Below are positions 1-9,528 of a DNA stretch of 11,902 nucleotides, one piece after another. The notes under the pieces were generated by a model, which saw only the letters and a list, made by a program, of their open reading frames with translations, was not told the DNA's origin and searched no databases. Positions within the stretch are counted from its first letter, which is position 1. Each line of letters starts with the position of its first letter. A program made the translations under genes and the position numbers. Origin of the DNA: Conidiobolus incongruus B7586 (taxonomy: Eukaryota; Entomophthoromycota; Entomophthoromycetes; Entomophthorales; Conidiobolaceae); NCBI GenBank assembly GCA_000697335.1, contig JNEM01014969.1, forward strand, positions 1-11,902, in the 5' to 3' direction.

Positions 1-918
1 TTAAATAAATATATATTAGTCATAAATTTAAATAACTATATATAATAATTTTTAAATAAGTTTATAATATAAAAAATCATAATTATTATTATTACTCCAT
101 AATTATAACTTAGTTTATTCTTTAATATAAATCCTAGATCTTTATAAAAAAAGAATTATTATAAATAGAAAACCATATAATATTAAATATCATTTGATAA
201 GAATTGAAAGGAGAATAATATCATCCTTTTTAATTTTATTAAATATATATTTATCAAATAATTAATTCCATATTAAGATTAATTTGAAAATCTTATATAA
301 AAGTTTATATCATTAATTTAACAATAGTCAATATAATTTATTAATATAGAAATAAATATTTTGTGTAAAATATAATCTTTAAATAAAAATGATATTTATA
401 ATAAGTTTGAGAATAAGAGTTAATAATCAAAATATAATAAATTTAAAAGATTTGCTAATAAAATATTATATATTAAAAATTCTTTATTAATTTTGAGTAA
501 AAATCAATTAAATAATATCAATAAATAATACTTAGAATTGATAATTTTATATCCTATATTATATCAATTAATTTATATAATGATATTATGATATTGTATT
601 ACTAAAGTAATATATATATATTATAATATTTTAATTACTTGAGTAAAAATATCTATTAGATAAATTTAATTAAGTTAATTATTTAAAAATAATTGGAAAA
701 ATTTTGAGAAATTATATAGCTATCTGTATTTCAGATCAATTTAAACAAACTGACTAAGAAATTAGAAAAAGAATTTAATCTAGCATTAATTATCATGGAT
801 TGATATTCTTAATGATTGCAACAATATTTCATTTGATATATAATACTGTTTTATTAAAAATTATATGTAAGATTTGATTTTTTTACAGTTTATTTCTTGA
901 ATGAATATCTTATTTAAT
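1..918. other. AT-rich gene-free block
   Basis: Composition is roughly 85-90 percent A+T, with stops dense in all six frames. No open frame of useful length, RNA gene, terminal inverted repeat or recognisable protein motif was found. The stretch around 715-840 is slightly less AT-rich but translates to nothing I recognise. It may be decayed repeat DNA like that at the other end of the window, but nothing in it proves this. Confidence 0.6.
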
Positions 919-992
919 ACTATCTTTACTCAGTTAACTAGAGCATGATTTTAATAACTTCAACATCAAAGGTTCTATCCTTGTTGAGAGGA
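919..992 (+). pseudogene. decayed tRNA-like gene, Ile(AAU)-like
   Basis: A cloverleaf outline can be drawn at canonical spacing. The D arm is ACTC (928-931), loop AGTTAACTA and GAGC (941-944). The anticodon loop TTAATAA (951-957) carries anticodon AAT. The T arm has GGTTCTATCC (971-980), close to the B-box consensus GGTTCGANTCC. The 3' acceptor strand TGAGAGG (985-991) pairs with only about four of seven bases at 919-925, and two of five anticodon-stem pairs fail. Against an ordinary eukaryotic tRNA-Ile most differences are G-to-A or C-to-T, including the invariant GG of the D loop now AA and the D-stem GCTC now ACTC. A run of eight T at 1014-1021 could be an old Pol III terminator. It is either a dead tRNA gene or the head of a tRNA-derived SINE. 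It is unlikely to be functional. Confidence 0.6.
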
Positions 993-1597
993 TTCAGAGA
1001 TTTCAAATTAGTATTTTTTTTCAACTAAATAAATTTAATTATAATATAATTATAATTTAAATTCAATTTTTTGCTTACGTGATAGAAATATTAAAGTTTG
1101 TTAGAGTTAATAAGTAAACTAAATTTTGCAAATATAAAATTGAATGTCAAATTCAATACAAATTATAATAACCTTATTAAAATCAACTAATGATGATATA
1201 AATAGTATAAATATACATATTTTTGGACATTAAACTAATTTTATTATAATAAAGATATATTTAAATGAAAAATAGAATTTCATATATATTCGAACGATTA
1301 AAAAAATTAGATTATTATCAAAAATTGATATACATGATAATATATAAATTTGGTAAATGTTATATATTTTGGTAAATATACTAAGTTGGTATATATTATA
1401 TACTCTATTTTATTAAATATGGTGAATATCATGAATTTGAGTTGATGATTAAGAGTTTATTTTCTTATAGGTTTATTAAATATTGAATATCAATTTTTTT
1501 ATAAAATATATTATTTTGATTAATATTAATAGAATTGATATAATTTTAAAAATATATAAAATGATTTTTAAATAATTACAATTTTATTTATAAAACG

Positions 1598-1618
1598 TAT
1601 ATATATATATATATATAT
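1598..1618. repeat. TA dinucleotide microsatellite
   Basis: About ten uninterrupted TA units follow AAAACG. It is a simple repeat in already AT-rich DNA, with no evident function. Confidence 0.9.
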
Positions 1619-2710
1619 TTAATTATCATTATAAATAATTTGAAATATTGAAGTTCTATTTTCCTATTATTTGAGATCCACTGTAATAATCAAAATTCCT
1701 TTTAATTGATTAATATAATCTGGATTATAATTACTCAATATTATATATAATAGATTAGGAAAGTTGAAATTAATATAGATTAATTACAGTTATGAATGTT
1801 ATATAATAAATTATAATAATTTATTAGAACTTTCTAATTTGTTTTCAATAATATTTTTAGAAATTATTTAATTATTGATATCTTATCTTTAATGTTCAAT
1901 TATAGTATATGATGAAAATACAATTCATTGATTAAAAATAAGTATGGCTAATAATATCATTATAATCCTATTTATATCCAGTTAATAAATAATTGGTCTG
2001 ACGATATCTATAAATACACTTTATAAAATTATAATTTATGTTAATTGAGTGTATACATCAGAATTATATATTATTACCTAATAATTTGAACTTAATTATT
2101 TTATTGATTTATATCAAATGAGCAAAATATATGGGTCAAATATAATAAATAGCCTCAAATTTGATTAACTATATAAAATTTGGTTAAAATTATTCGATCA
2201 ACTTAATATTTGCAGTTTAGTGGTAATTTTGGATTTTTATCAAAATTTTATCCATTATTGAGGTTCCAAAATCCATAGAATTTGCATTTTAAGTAAAATA
2301 ATCAATTGAACTTATTTCAAGTAGTAAATTTAAAAAAAGAGTAGTTAAAATATTACTTTGTATTATTTCAGTGGTTATATTTAACAATTAATATTTAATT
2401 GATTAGTTAATTGATTTTATAGTTGAATAATTTTTTAAATAATTTGAATAATAATGTCAAAAAATATGATGATTATATTTCATAAATAATATAGATAAAC
2501 TAATTGAAACTAATAAAAAAATTAATGATAATTTTAATTTTAATATAAATATTGAGTCATTGAATAAATTTATTATAATTATATTTAATTAATATTTTTA
2601 TTGTAATATTTATAAATATATAATATTATAATTTGATTTTATATTAATTAAAATATATATTTAAAAATCAAATTATTATTAAACCTTAATTTTTTTTTAA
2701 AAAAAATAAT

Positions 2711-2730
2711 TTTAACTTTAAAAAGTTAAA
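2711..2730. repeat. short perfect palindrome
   Basis: TTTAACTTT (2711-2719) and AAAGTTAAA (2722-2730) are perfect 9-bp inverted arms around an AA spacer. They lie just after a poly-T/poly-A junction (about 2690-2706). The arms include a C and a G, so they are slightly less likely by chance than pure AT palindromes. It could be a relic terminus of a small transposon, but no partner or target duplication was found. Confidence 0.5.
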
Positions 2731-3245
2731 TATTAACATTATTATTAATTGTATTTTATTATTAATAAAATTTTGATAAGTGTTAAAAGTGATTTGGTAA
2801 TACTTAAATAATTATAGACAAATATAATGTTAAATTTAATTTTTTTTAACAATTTTTTAATGGTTTTTTAAATTAATTATATGTTTTTAAATATTTTATC
2901 GCATCAATTTTATTTGATTTTAAGATTTATAATGTGATATTAGTTAAACCATAATGATTATTAACTAAATATAAAAGGTTTGATATGGATAATATGAATG
3001 AATAATCTGATAATTATATAGCTTTTAATTCAAAGATTCATCTTAATATTGCAATATATACACTAAATAAAATATTTTATCGCTTATAGTTGATTAATTT
3101 GACATATAACCATTATTTGATACTATTTAAAAAATTCAAAAATATATATTGTAATATTATAAATTTTTAAAAATTATTATTATTGATAGTTAAAATAAAA
3201 CTAATTAAAACTCATAATTACTTTCAATTATTTTATTTTAATAAT

Positions 3246-3251
3246 TTTATT
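3246..3251 (-). terminator. possible polyadenylation hexamer AATAAA
   Basis: Read on the minus strand, AATAAA lies about 31 nt beyond the kinase stop codon, a plausible place for a fungal positioning element. In DNA this AT-rich the hexamer is expected often by chance, so position is the only argument. Confidence 0.3.
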
Positions 3252-3281
3252 TTGTTAGTAATATATTAATTAATTAATTAA

Positions 3282-4886
3282 CTAGAGTAAATAGTCCATG
3301 ACTTGATCAATTAAGGGTCGAAAACTCACATCAGGTTCTAATAGATAAGTGATCAAAATGAACTTGTCTTTGGGGATATCGAATTGATTGAGGTAAAGAA
3401 TGGGAGAGTATGCATACCGGATATAATCCTGGTCTGATTCCTTTGTGCTAGCCCACGGGAACCTGCCAGTATGCATAGCTGTGAGGATAATCCCCATACT
3501 CCAAATGTCTGCAAGTCTGGGATCGTACCCGAGATTGTAGTGTGGATGTAATGGATCGTTGGATGCCCATATTTCGGGAGCAATATAGGGATCACTTCCA
3601 CATAGCCCCTTGACTCGGAGATTGGACAATTGAAACTTAGATTTTGATGCTGTTTGTAAACTGTTGAAGCGATCGTTAAAATCGTATCCCCTAGCGAATC
3701 TGCCATGGTCAATAGATTTTCTCATCCTTGTGTGGGATGTAATCTTTGGTCTCGTTCCAACTTCATCAAAGTCATCAATAGCTGAAATGGAGCGTCTCGA
3801 GCGCTTTGGTATTTCTGCTCCCTTTGTATTATCAGACGAGCGAATCCAAGGGAATGTGGTAGCAAAATGTACAGCAGATCCAAAATCGACAATTTTTAAT
3901 TGACCATCTGTACTAATGCACAAATTTTCTAATTTTAAATCCCTGTGAGCGATTCCTACCTCGTTGTGGAGATAAGCAACACCAGCCCCCAATTGTGCGA
4001 AGTATTTATTTTGAAGTTCTGTGCTCAGTTTCTTATTTTTGACAAGGTAAAATAAATTCATAGGACAATACTCCATAATAACCATTATTCTTTGATCATA
4101 ATTTACTAAATCTAAGGTTTGAATAACATTTTCGTGATGCAATTTGCTTAACATCATAATCTCCCAACCAATCCTCTTTAATTGTTTGGTCAAAGTCACC
4201 TTTTTGCCGCTTGAAGTCGTACAATTATACAGTTTAGCTGCCATTAGCTTGTGATCGCGATGGCGTTGTACTAACATCACAGCTCCACTAACACCTCGTC
4301 CCAGTTCAGCATACGCTTCTGAATATTCACGAGTAAGAGGGCTGTCCATCAATTGGTGAAGAATACTTAAAGGTTCTGATTGTTTTTTGCGATCTTGCTT
4401 GATTGTAGAGGAGGAAGGCATGTGCAAAGTGAGTTTTTCTGTGATATTAGATAGTCGCTTGCGGAAGCGACCCATGGTAGCATTGGAATTATCAAATAGA
4501 TCAGTTGATGGCAAAGGATCAGAAGGGGATTTTAAAGCATTAAAGCAGAATCGACTTGGAATTTCTTCGTCTATTGAGATACCGAATTCAATGCTACTAG
4601 ACTTGTCACTGACTAGGCTTGGGGAAGTTGGAATAGTCATAGCATAAGGAGACAGTGTCGGTGATGTGGGGGTTTCAGTATATAGTTTTTTCCTGGATAA
4701 GTAGTAGTGATGGGGTTGTTTAGCTTCCGGCGTTTTGCTATCAATAGTGAATCTTTCAGGCCTTCTGACACTACTTGGTGACTTTAATAAATCGATTGAC
4801 TTACTATCATTTTCGTATTTATGGTCGTTGGAAGCAAATAGTGACTTTTTACCAAGTTTTAAATTGGGTTTAATTTTAAGATTCAT
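3282..4886 (-). CDS. HAL4/SAT4-like fungal Ser/Thr protein kinase, 534 aa
   Basis: This is a complete single-exon protein kinase. Residues 1-185 are a low-complexity, Ser/Pro-rich N-terminal region. The catalytic domain runs from about 190 to the C-terminus. It has the Gly loop GRGVSG (196-201), Lys218 in AAK, the probable C-helix Glu242, HRDLKLEN (314-321; Asp316, Lys318, Asn321), DFG (334-336), GSDPYIAPE (430-438), the F-helix Asp460 in DIWSMG, and the subdomain XI Arg523. GSDPY[IL]APE is typical of the fungus-specific HAL4/SAT4, HAL5, NPR1 and PTK2 group. In yeast these control plasma-membrane K+ and nutrient transporters, so a role in ion or nutrient-transport control is inferred. The N-terminus has eight Ser-Pro or Thr-Pro sites and a basophilic site RKRLS (142-146). 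The activation segment is unusually long, about 105 residues from DFG to APE, with a basic Ser-rich insert. An in-frame TAA 31-33 nt upstream (4917-4919) and A at -3 support this start. All catalytic residues are present, so it is probably active. Which family member it is remains open. Confidence 0.95.
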   Translation of the reverse strand: MNLKIKPNLKLGKKSLFASNDHKYENDSKSIDLLKSPSSVRRPERFTIDSKTPEAKQPHHYYLSRKKLYTETPTSPTLSPYAMTIPTSPSLVSDKSSSIEFGISIDEEIPSRFCFNALKSPSDPLPSTDLFDNSNATMGRFRKRLSNITEKLTLHMPSSSTIKQDRKKQSEPLSILHQLMDSPLTREYSEAYAELGRGVSGAVMLVQRHRDHKLMAAKLYNCTTSSGKKVTLTKQLKRIGWEIMMLSKLHHENVIQTLDLVNYDQRIMVIMEYCPMNLFYLVKNKKLSTELQNKYFAQLGAGVAYLHNEVGIAHRDLKLENLCISTDGQLKIVDFGSAVHFATTFPWIRSSDNTKGAEIPKRSRRSISAIDDFDEVGTRPKITSHTRMRKSIDHGRFARGYDFNDRFNSLQTASKSKFQLSNLRVKGLCGSDPYIAPEIWASNDPLHPHYNLGYDPRLADIWSMGIILTAMHTGRFPWASTKESDQDYIRYAYSPILYLNQFDIPKDKFILITYLLEPDVSFRPLIDQVMDYLL

Positions 4887-4924
4887 AATTTGATATTTAT
4901 TAATTAATTGAGTATATTAAATAA

Positions 4925-4943
4925 TATTATATTATATTATATT
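4925..4943. repeat. ATATT pentamer repeat in kinase leader
   Basis: About four units of TATTA/ATATT lie 39-57 bp upstream of the kinase ATG. On the coding strand this reads as an AATAT array, in the place of the leader or core promoter. Such arrays change length easily. An effect on expression is only a guess. Confidence 0.7.
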
Positions 4944-5051
4944 AAATATATAAAATAAGAGAGATAAGCTAACAAGAACTAACAAGGATATCAAAACAAC
5001 AAACTAAATAATCGAAAATAAATAAAATACAAAATTAAATCATCAGAATCA

Positions 5052-5106
5052 GGGATTGGATTCTGTTTAAAAAGGATTCATTCAACCTTAAACAAAATCC
5101 CAATCC
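5052..5106. repeat. imperfect inverted repeat upstream of the kinase
   Basis: The left arm 5052-5070 (GGGATTGGATTCTGTTTAA) and the right arm 5088-5106 (TTAAACAAAATCCCAATCC) are near reverse complements, with one shift and about one or two mismatches. They are separated by 17 bp. The arms hold many G and C, unlike the surrounding DNA, so chance is unlikely. The repeat lies 165-220 bp upstream of the kinase ATG. It could be a dyad site for a dimeric regulator, a hairpin in the 5' leader, or the remains of a small mobile element. Confidence 0.6.
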
Positions 5107-5430
5107 AATACTACCAACTTGAAATTTTCATTTTTAATACTTTTTAATGTAACACACACTCGATTCAACCTACTGGCATGATTCTTATTTAACCAAGAAT
5201 GATAAAACTGAAATTTTGGTCAATGAACACATCATCTTAAATCAGGTATTAGCATTACATTTCTCTCCGCCATTATCCTCACAATTTCCAAAGTTTTAAC
5301 CAATCAAATTGAACCCTATCAAGCATTAGTTTATTAGTGTGTATATTGAATGAGAATTGAATTTTAACATTTTTTTGAGCATGACATAGCAGTCCAAATA
5401 CAATTAGTTTCACTTAGACCAATTCCAAAG

Positions 5431-5465
5431 GTTTTAGTTTTAGTTTTAGTTTTAGTTTTAGTTTA
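5431..5465. repeat. TTTTAG hexamer array
   Basis: Five perfect units of GTTTTA followed by GTTTA give 35 bp of a hexanucleotide tandem repeat. The unit resembles eukaryotic telomere repeats of the TTTTAGGG and TTAGGG kind but lacks the G run. A simple microsatellite is the more likely reading. Confidence 0.9.
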
Positions 5466-5470
5466 TGAGT

Positions 5471-7345
5471 TGGATGTTTGTTTTATAAATGTATATATAT
5501 GTATATTTGCTTTCGATTAAGAAAAATTTATAAACAAATATGGAAATTTTTTTCAAAAAAACACTTTATCAAATTATTCATAAATTTTTTATTATACTAA
5601 TATTGAGTATTTATATCATGAATAAAAAAGTTCAATATTTGATATAAATTCAAAATAATAATAAAATTTAATTATATAGTAAAGTAAGTATTTTAATAAA
5701 TTAGAATAGTAATTATAGATTTTATTAATTATATCACATTAATTTGATTATTCTGTAATAATTTTTAATATAATTTCAAATTATTTGATTAAAATTAACT
5801 ATTAAGTACTCATAAAAAAACACTTTTTTTCAAAGTGTAAATTTTAAAAGGGTTCAAATTAGCCGAAAATATAAAACTTTTTTTTTCAAGTTTTTTAATT
5901 GTAAAATATATGAAGTATTAAGGCGAATAAAATACCACAATTATAAAATAAACTATGAACTTTTGTTTAATAGTTTGTTAATTTAACACAAGCTATATAA
6001 ATGCGAGTATTTTTTGATTTTATATTTCAATTGAAAATTGCGGAATACCATGTGTCTAATGGCAAAAAATATACGCTATTGAACTAGTTTGATGTTGGTT
6101 TAAACAAAACTGAATCTCAATCATAAATGATATCAATTTATTCTCTTTATAAACTATTGAGTCTTGATTGTTATTGCAATATTTGCTCTAAATAACTCAA
6201 CTGAAATAGACAAAAAATTGTTTAAATGTATTCTTCATAAAGAGTAAGTTACTATTAAAAAAATTGGATTTTAGAACTAAAGAGAATTTTAAGCGAAATG
6301 GATCAAATACCAGATTTGAAAATCAAAAAATTGAGTAAGCTTTAATCTCAGAATTAATAATATTATTAAATATTTTTATTTATTTCAATTATAAAACCTC
6401 AAAAAACTTATTATTAAAATATTAAAATTATAATTAAAAATTTTGACATATTATTCCCCTTATTTAATAATCAGTGATATTTATCAATAATTAAATTTAA
6501 ATTAAAATTTGACGCCTAATAATAAAATCTGTCGATAGTTGCAAGTTGAAGTTGCACAGAATATACCTCAAAATGCTGAGATTACACCTCATCATTAGCT
6601 ATTACAACTACTCGGCTATTTTTATGAAAACAGATCTAAACAAATATTGCAACTTTAATTCGGATGAATATTAAATTCAATTCTTCGGATAATTAGCTAT
6701 AAGTGAATATGAAATTAATGACAATCCTTTGGCAAGTAACAATTGATATTACTTTTTGATTTATACCTAATCATTTGAAAATTAATCATATAAAGCTAGA
6801 TAGTTTAAAAATGTATAATATATTGAAATACTCTTTTCAATTATAAATATTAAATATATTTAAAAATTACTATTTTTATTATTTATTTTGAAACTAATTT
6901 AAAATTTAGTAATATATTCAATTTTAATTTAAATTGGAATCAAATTATTAATTTATTCAAAAGTTTTTAATTATATAAAAAGTAATAATTAATTTTTTTA
7001 ATTCTGATAGAATAGATAATTATACTTGAAATTTCAAGTTTATATTAATATTAACTATAATTAAATTTTGATAAATTTGAGTTACAAATATGTTAGTTAT
7101 ATATATAAATAAATATAGTTGAGATTGAATTTTGTGTTTTAATTGCATTATTACTAATTAAAAAATTATTTATATTAGCAATATACATAATATTTGTTAT
7201 TGAGCAAGAAAACATTATTGAAATTCTTTATTTGACTACAATATAAAAATTAATATTTATTTGCTACTTATTATTCAAATGACTGATAATCTTCACTATT
7301 ATATCTTAAGCATAGATATATAAATCATTCCAGTTATTTTAAAAA
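5471..7345. other. AT-rich region without recognisable genes
   Basis: No intact gene was found. There is a perfect 7-bp hairpin ACACTTT/AAAGTGT at 5820-5838. There is also a less AT-rich pocket at about 6000-6690 with several CpGs (6003, 6041, 6074, 6294, 6512, 6532, 6613, 6661, 6686). Within it one plus-strand frame is open for about 29 codons (about 6259-6345), but I do not recognise the peptide. The pocket may be decayed unique sequence or an old gene fragment. From 6688 onward CpG disappears completely. Confidence 0.55.
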
Positions 7346-7847
7346 TATTAGTATGGAAATTAAAAAATAGCAAATTTTTTAATTTCTGATCTTTCAAACA
7401 TACTATATATTTTTAAACATTATTTATATATAAAATATATAGGAAAATAAATATTTTCAAACTATATATATATATTTAATTTTAATTATTTATTTTATTA
7501 AAATATTTTGATTTTAAAATTAATATTTGAATTTAATTATATTTAAATTAAGTTGTGATTATTAAAAGGCTTTTATTTTTATATCTTTAAAACTTAACCA
7601 TAAACCCTTTAAAATCATTTAAAATTTGCAAATAATTTATAAAGATTGTATTTTATCTAAAACTACCATATATTACTAGATTTATAATTTCAAAGCTAAA
7701 AAAAACAATAATTAAAATTTATTAAAATTTAAAAAATTAATTTCTACTATTATTTTTTTACTTATGAATAAAGTAAAAAAATATATTAAGAAATACCCTT
7801 TTATTTTTATTAGAGAATTAATAAAGTAATTTAATATTAATTTTATA

Positions 7848-7892
7848 CTAACTTATAAAATTAAGTTATAAAATCAAAAATATATATATTTT
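7848..7892 (+). repeat. left terminal inverted repeat of the Tc1-like element
   Basis: It begins CTAACTTATAAAATTAAGTT and contains a perfect 7-bp palindrome TAACTTA/TAAGTTA around a 6-bp spacer. It matches the reverse complement of 9362-9406 at 39 of 45 positions. Confidence 0.87.
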
Positions 7893-8212
7893 AATTAATA
7901 ACTAAAACAATTATAGATATTAAATTACCTAAAATTATAATATATAACTAAGATATATTATTTATTAATAGATTAATATATTAAAATATATTTAATAAAC
8001 TATTAGCAAAAATATTAACATTTAATATTTAACTAATATAAGTTATAAATTTGTTGGTTTTTAAGATAAAAGGATATATTAAACAATATATAACTATATC
8101 TTTTTTCTCTTTTTATTATTATTTTATATAATATTTTATAGATATACTAAATTTTTTTATTAGTATCATTATATTTAAATCTCTCTTTAAAAAAATCTAC
8201 TTATATATTAAT

Positions 8213-9045
8213 CAACTTTATAAAAAAGATAAGTCAACTTGTGATATTATTAGAATTACTAGTGTTAGTTAATTTACTATAATTAAAGTTATTAAAAATA
8301 ATAATAAAGAAACATTTAAACTTAAACTTAAGTATATTAAAATTATAAATAAATATAATAAGAAATATATTTATGATTAGTTAATATAAGTAAATATAAT
8401 ATTATTATAGAAATACAACAGGAACTATAAAACTATATATGAATATTAATTAATATTGATATTATTATATATATTTTATATTAGTATAGATACTATTTAT
8501 GCTTTAAGAAAAAACACCCCTAATTAAAAAATCCCATTATAAAACTATGTAGGAGTTTGAATATCACTATTAATATTAAACTAAAACTAATTAGAATAAG
8601 GTTATTTAGTTTAATAAAACAAAAATATATTTTAGTAGATTTGATAAAGAAGTTAGATACTTTAAAAAAGATACAATACTACTTTATAACCATCATGATA
8701 ATTTTACCTAAAAGTATAATAATAGGTTAATTATTATTTAAGGATATATATTATTTTTAGGTGTAAGGTATTTTTGTAAAGTTAATAGGTGAATTAATAT
8801 TAAAATATATTAAAATATTCTAAATAATAAATGGAAAAAAACCATTAAATAATATAAGTTAAATAAATCTGATGTTATTTTCTAGTAAGATAATACCTTT
8901 TGTTATATTATAACTTTTACTACCAAATAACTTAAAAATAACAAAATAATAGTTATAAAGTAGCTTTTTTAATTTTTTAACTTTAATCTAATTAAATACC
9001 TTTGGGATTAGTTAAAAAAAGTTATTAAAGCTTTCCCTCTAATAA
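8213..9045 (+). pseudogene. Tc1-family transposase relic (DD34E)
   Basis: The N-terminal part (about 8213-8330) reads as a helix-turn-helix: STCDIIRITSV, a stop, FTIIKVIK, matching the Tc1-type DNA-binding domain. A second frame from about 8631 to 9040 holds the catalytic end. YILFLG (near 8749) corresponds to the family SVMVWG block. The second catalytic Asp (codon 8889-8891, in DNT) is preceded by two stops where the family has Gln-Gln. After 34 residues comes Lys (codon AAA, 8994-8996) where the family Glu is expected, followed by YLWD. Stops lie at the Trp of the usual WPP motif and at another probable Trp. Nearly all departures from the family pattern fit C-to-T or G-to-A changes. At least one frame change separates the two domains. 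I could not place the first catalytic Asp. Confidence 0.82.
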
Positions 9046-9361
9046 AAAATTTAAATTAACTTTAAAAATATATTTAAAAATATGAAACAAAATTAACTTT
9101 TTTTAGTATAAAAAGTTAATTGATTCTATACCTTACAAACTTAGAAGTTAAAAAAGCTAAAGGTAAATACACTAAGTTTTAATTTTTTTTATCACTAAAA
9201 ACCTATAAATTTATAACTCACTTAGGTAAAACTTAAGGGTTTATATTTTAACCAATTAATAACTAAATATTATCATTTAATAATATATATATTTAATAAA
9301 TATAATAGATTTTAATTATTTAATTTAAGTTTATTTTATTAAAATTATTAAGTTATTAGTA

Positions 9362-9406
9362 AAAATATAAGTGTTTTTGATTTTATAACTTACTTTTGTA
9401 AGTTAA
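9362..9406 (-). repeat. right terminal inverted repeat of the Tc1-like element
   Basis: Read on the minus strand it begins TTAACTTACAAAAGTAAGTT and has the same internal 7-bp palindrome as the left repeat. It ends at TA 9407-9408. Confidence 0.87.
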
Positions 9407-9528
9407 TATATAAGTATATTATATTTATTTAAATTTAAACATATATTAATTAATAAAAATAAAAAATAATTATTTTATAATTTAACAAAAGCTTAAAAAA
9501 AACTAAAATAGCTATAGTTAAATTAAAC

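Larger units (their letters stand above)
993..3281. other. AT-rich gene-free block downstream of the kinase
   Basis: No gene was found on either strand. The block holds scattered homopolymer runs, a TA microsatellite and short palindromes. CpG is rare but present (for example 1079, 1291, 1295, 1596, 1983, 2900), unlike the transposon block on the right. The stretch 1650-1740 and the stretch 2215-2310 are a little less AT-rich. Neither gives a readable frame. Confidence 0.6.
4887..5470 (-). promoter_or_regulatory. 5' flank and likely promoter of the kinase
   Basis: This region lies upstream of the kinase start on the minus strand. It is noticeably richer in G and C (about 30 percent between 5040 and 5420) than the blocks further out, as expected if it is under selection. 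Near the ATG it is very AT-rich, with TATATATTTA-like stretches. It contains the pentamer array, the inverted repeat and the hexamer array listed separately. No reading frame was recognised. A transcription start cannot be placed from sequence alone. Confidence 0.45.
7848..9406 (+). mobile_element. Tc1-like DNA transposon nested in mariner copy A
   Basis: It has 45-bp terminal inverted repeats (7848-7892 and 9362-9406) with 39 of 45 positions identical; four of the six mismatches are C/T. TA duplications flank it at 7846-7847 and 9407-9408. At 1559 bp it is of typical Tc1 length. Its interior holds a plus-strand transposase relic with a helix-turn-helix and a DD34E catalytic end. The matching region is absent from mariner copy B, which shows that it inserted after copy A. 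It is complete end to end but heavily mutated and cannot encode a protein now. Confidence 0.87.

Noticed and set aside
2230-2275. TGGATTTT / AAAATCCA inverted repeat
   Set aside because: The arms are only 8 bp and about 30 bp apart in AT-rich DNA. Chance is a sufficient explanation.
1-3281. Mitochondrial or plastid origin suggested by extreme AT content
   Set aside because: The window carries a nuclear-type regulatory kinase in the standard code, Tc1 and mariner relics, and a eukaryotic tRNA-like relic with A- and B-box spacing. No organelle genes were seen.
3353-3712. 119-codon open frame overlapping the kinase in another frame
   Set aside because: It lies wholly inside the kinase coding region and shows no recognisable motif. 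It is a by-product of kinase codon use.
3664-3903. 79-codon plus-strand open frame antisense to the kinase
   Set aside because: It is antisense to the activation-segment insert, lacks recognisable domains and has no independent promoter signal.
4387-4647. 86-codon plus-strand open frame antisense to the kinase N-terminus
   Set aside because: It is antisense to the low-complexity Ser/Pro tail. There is no support for it as a gene.
5849-5861. GGGTTCAAATT as a second tRNA T arm
   Set aside because: No D arm or GAGC lies at the right distance upstream, and the flanking bases cannot form a T stem.
6549-6655. AAGTTGCA / TGCAACTT inverted arms about 90 bp apart
   Set aside because: These 8-bp arms have no target duplication or further pairing. 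There is not enough to call a transposon or RNA gene.
7893-9361. CRISPR-like or other regularly spaced repeat array in the transposon block
   Set aside because: Repeated words here come from AT bias and the duplicated elements. No regular repeat-spacer pattern exists.
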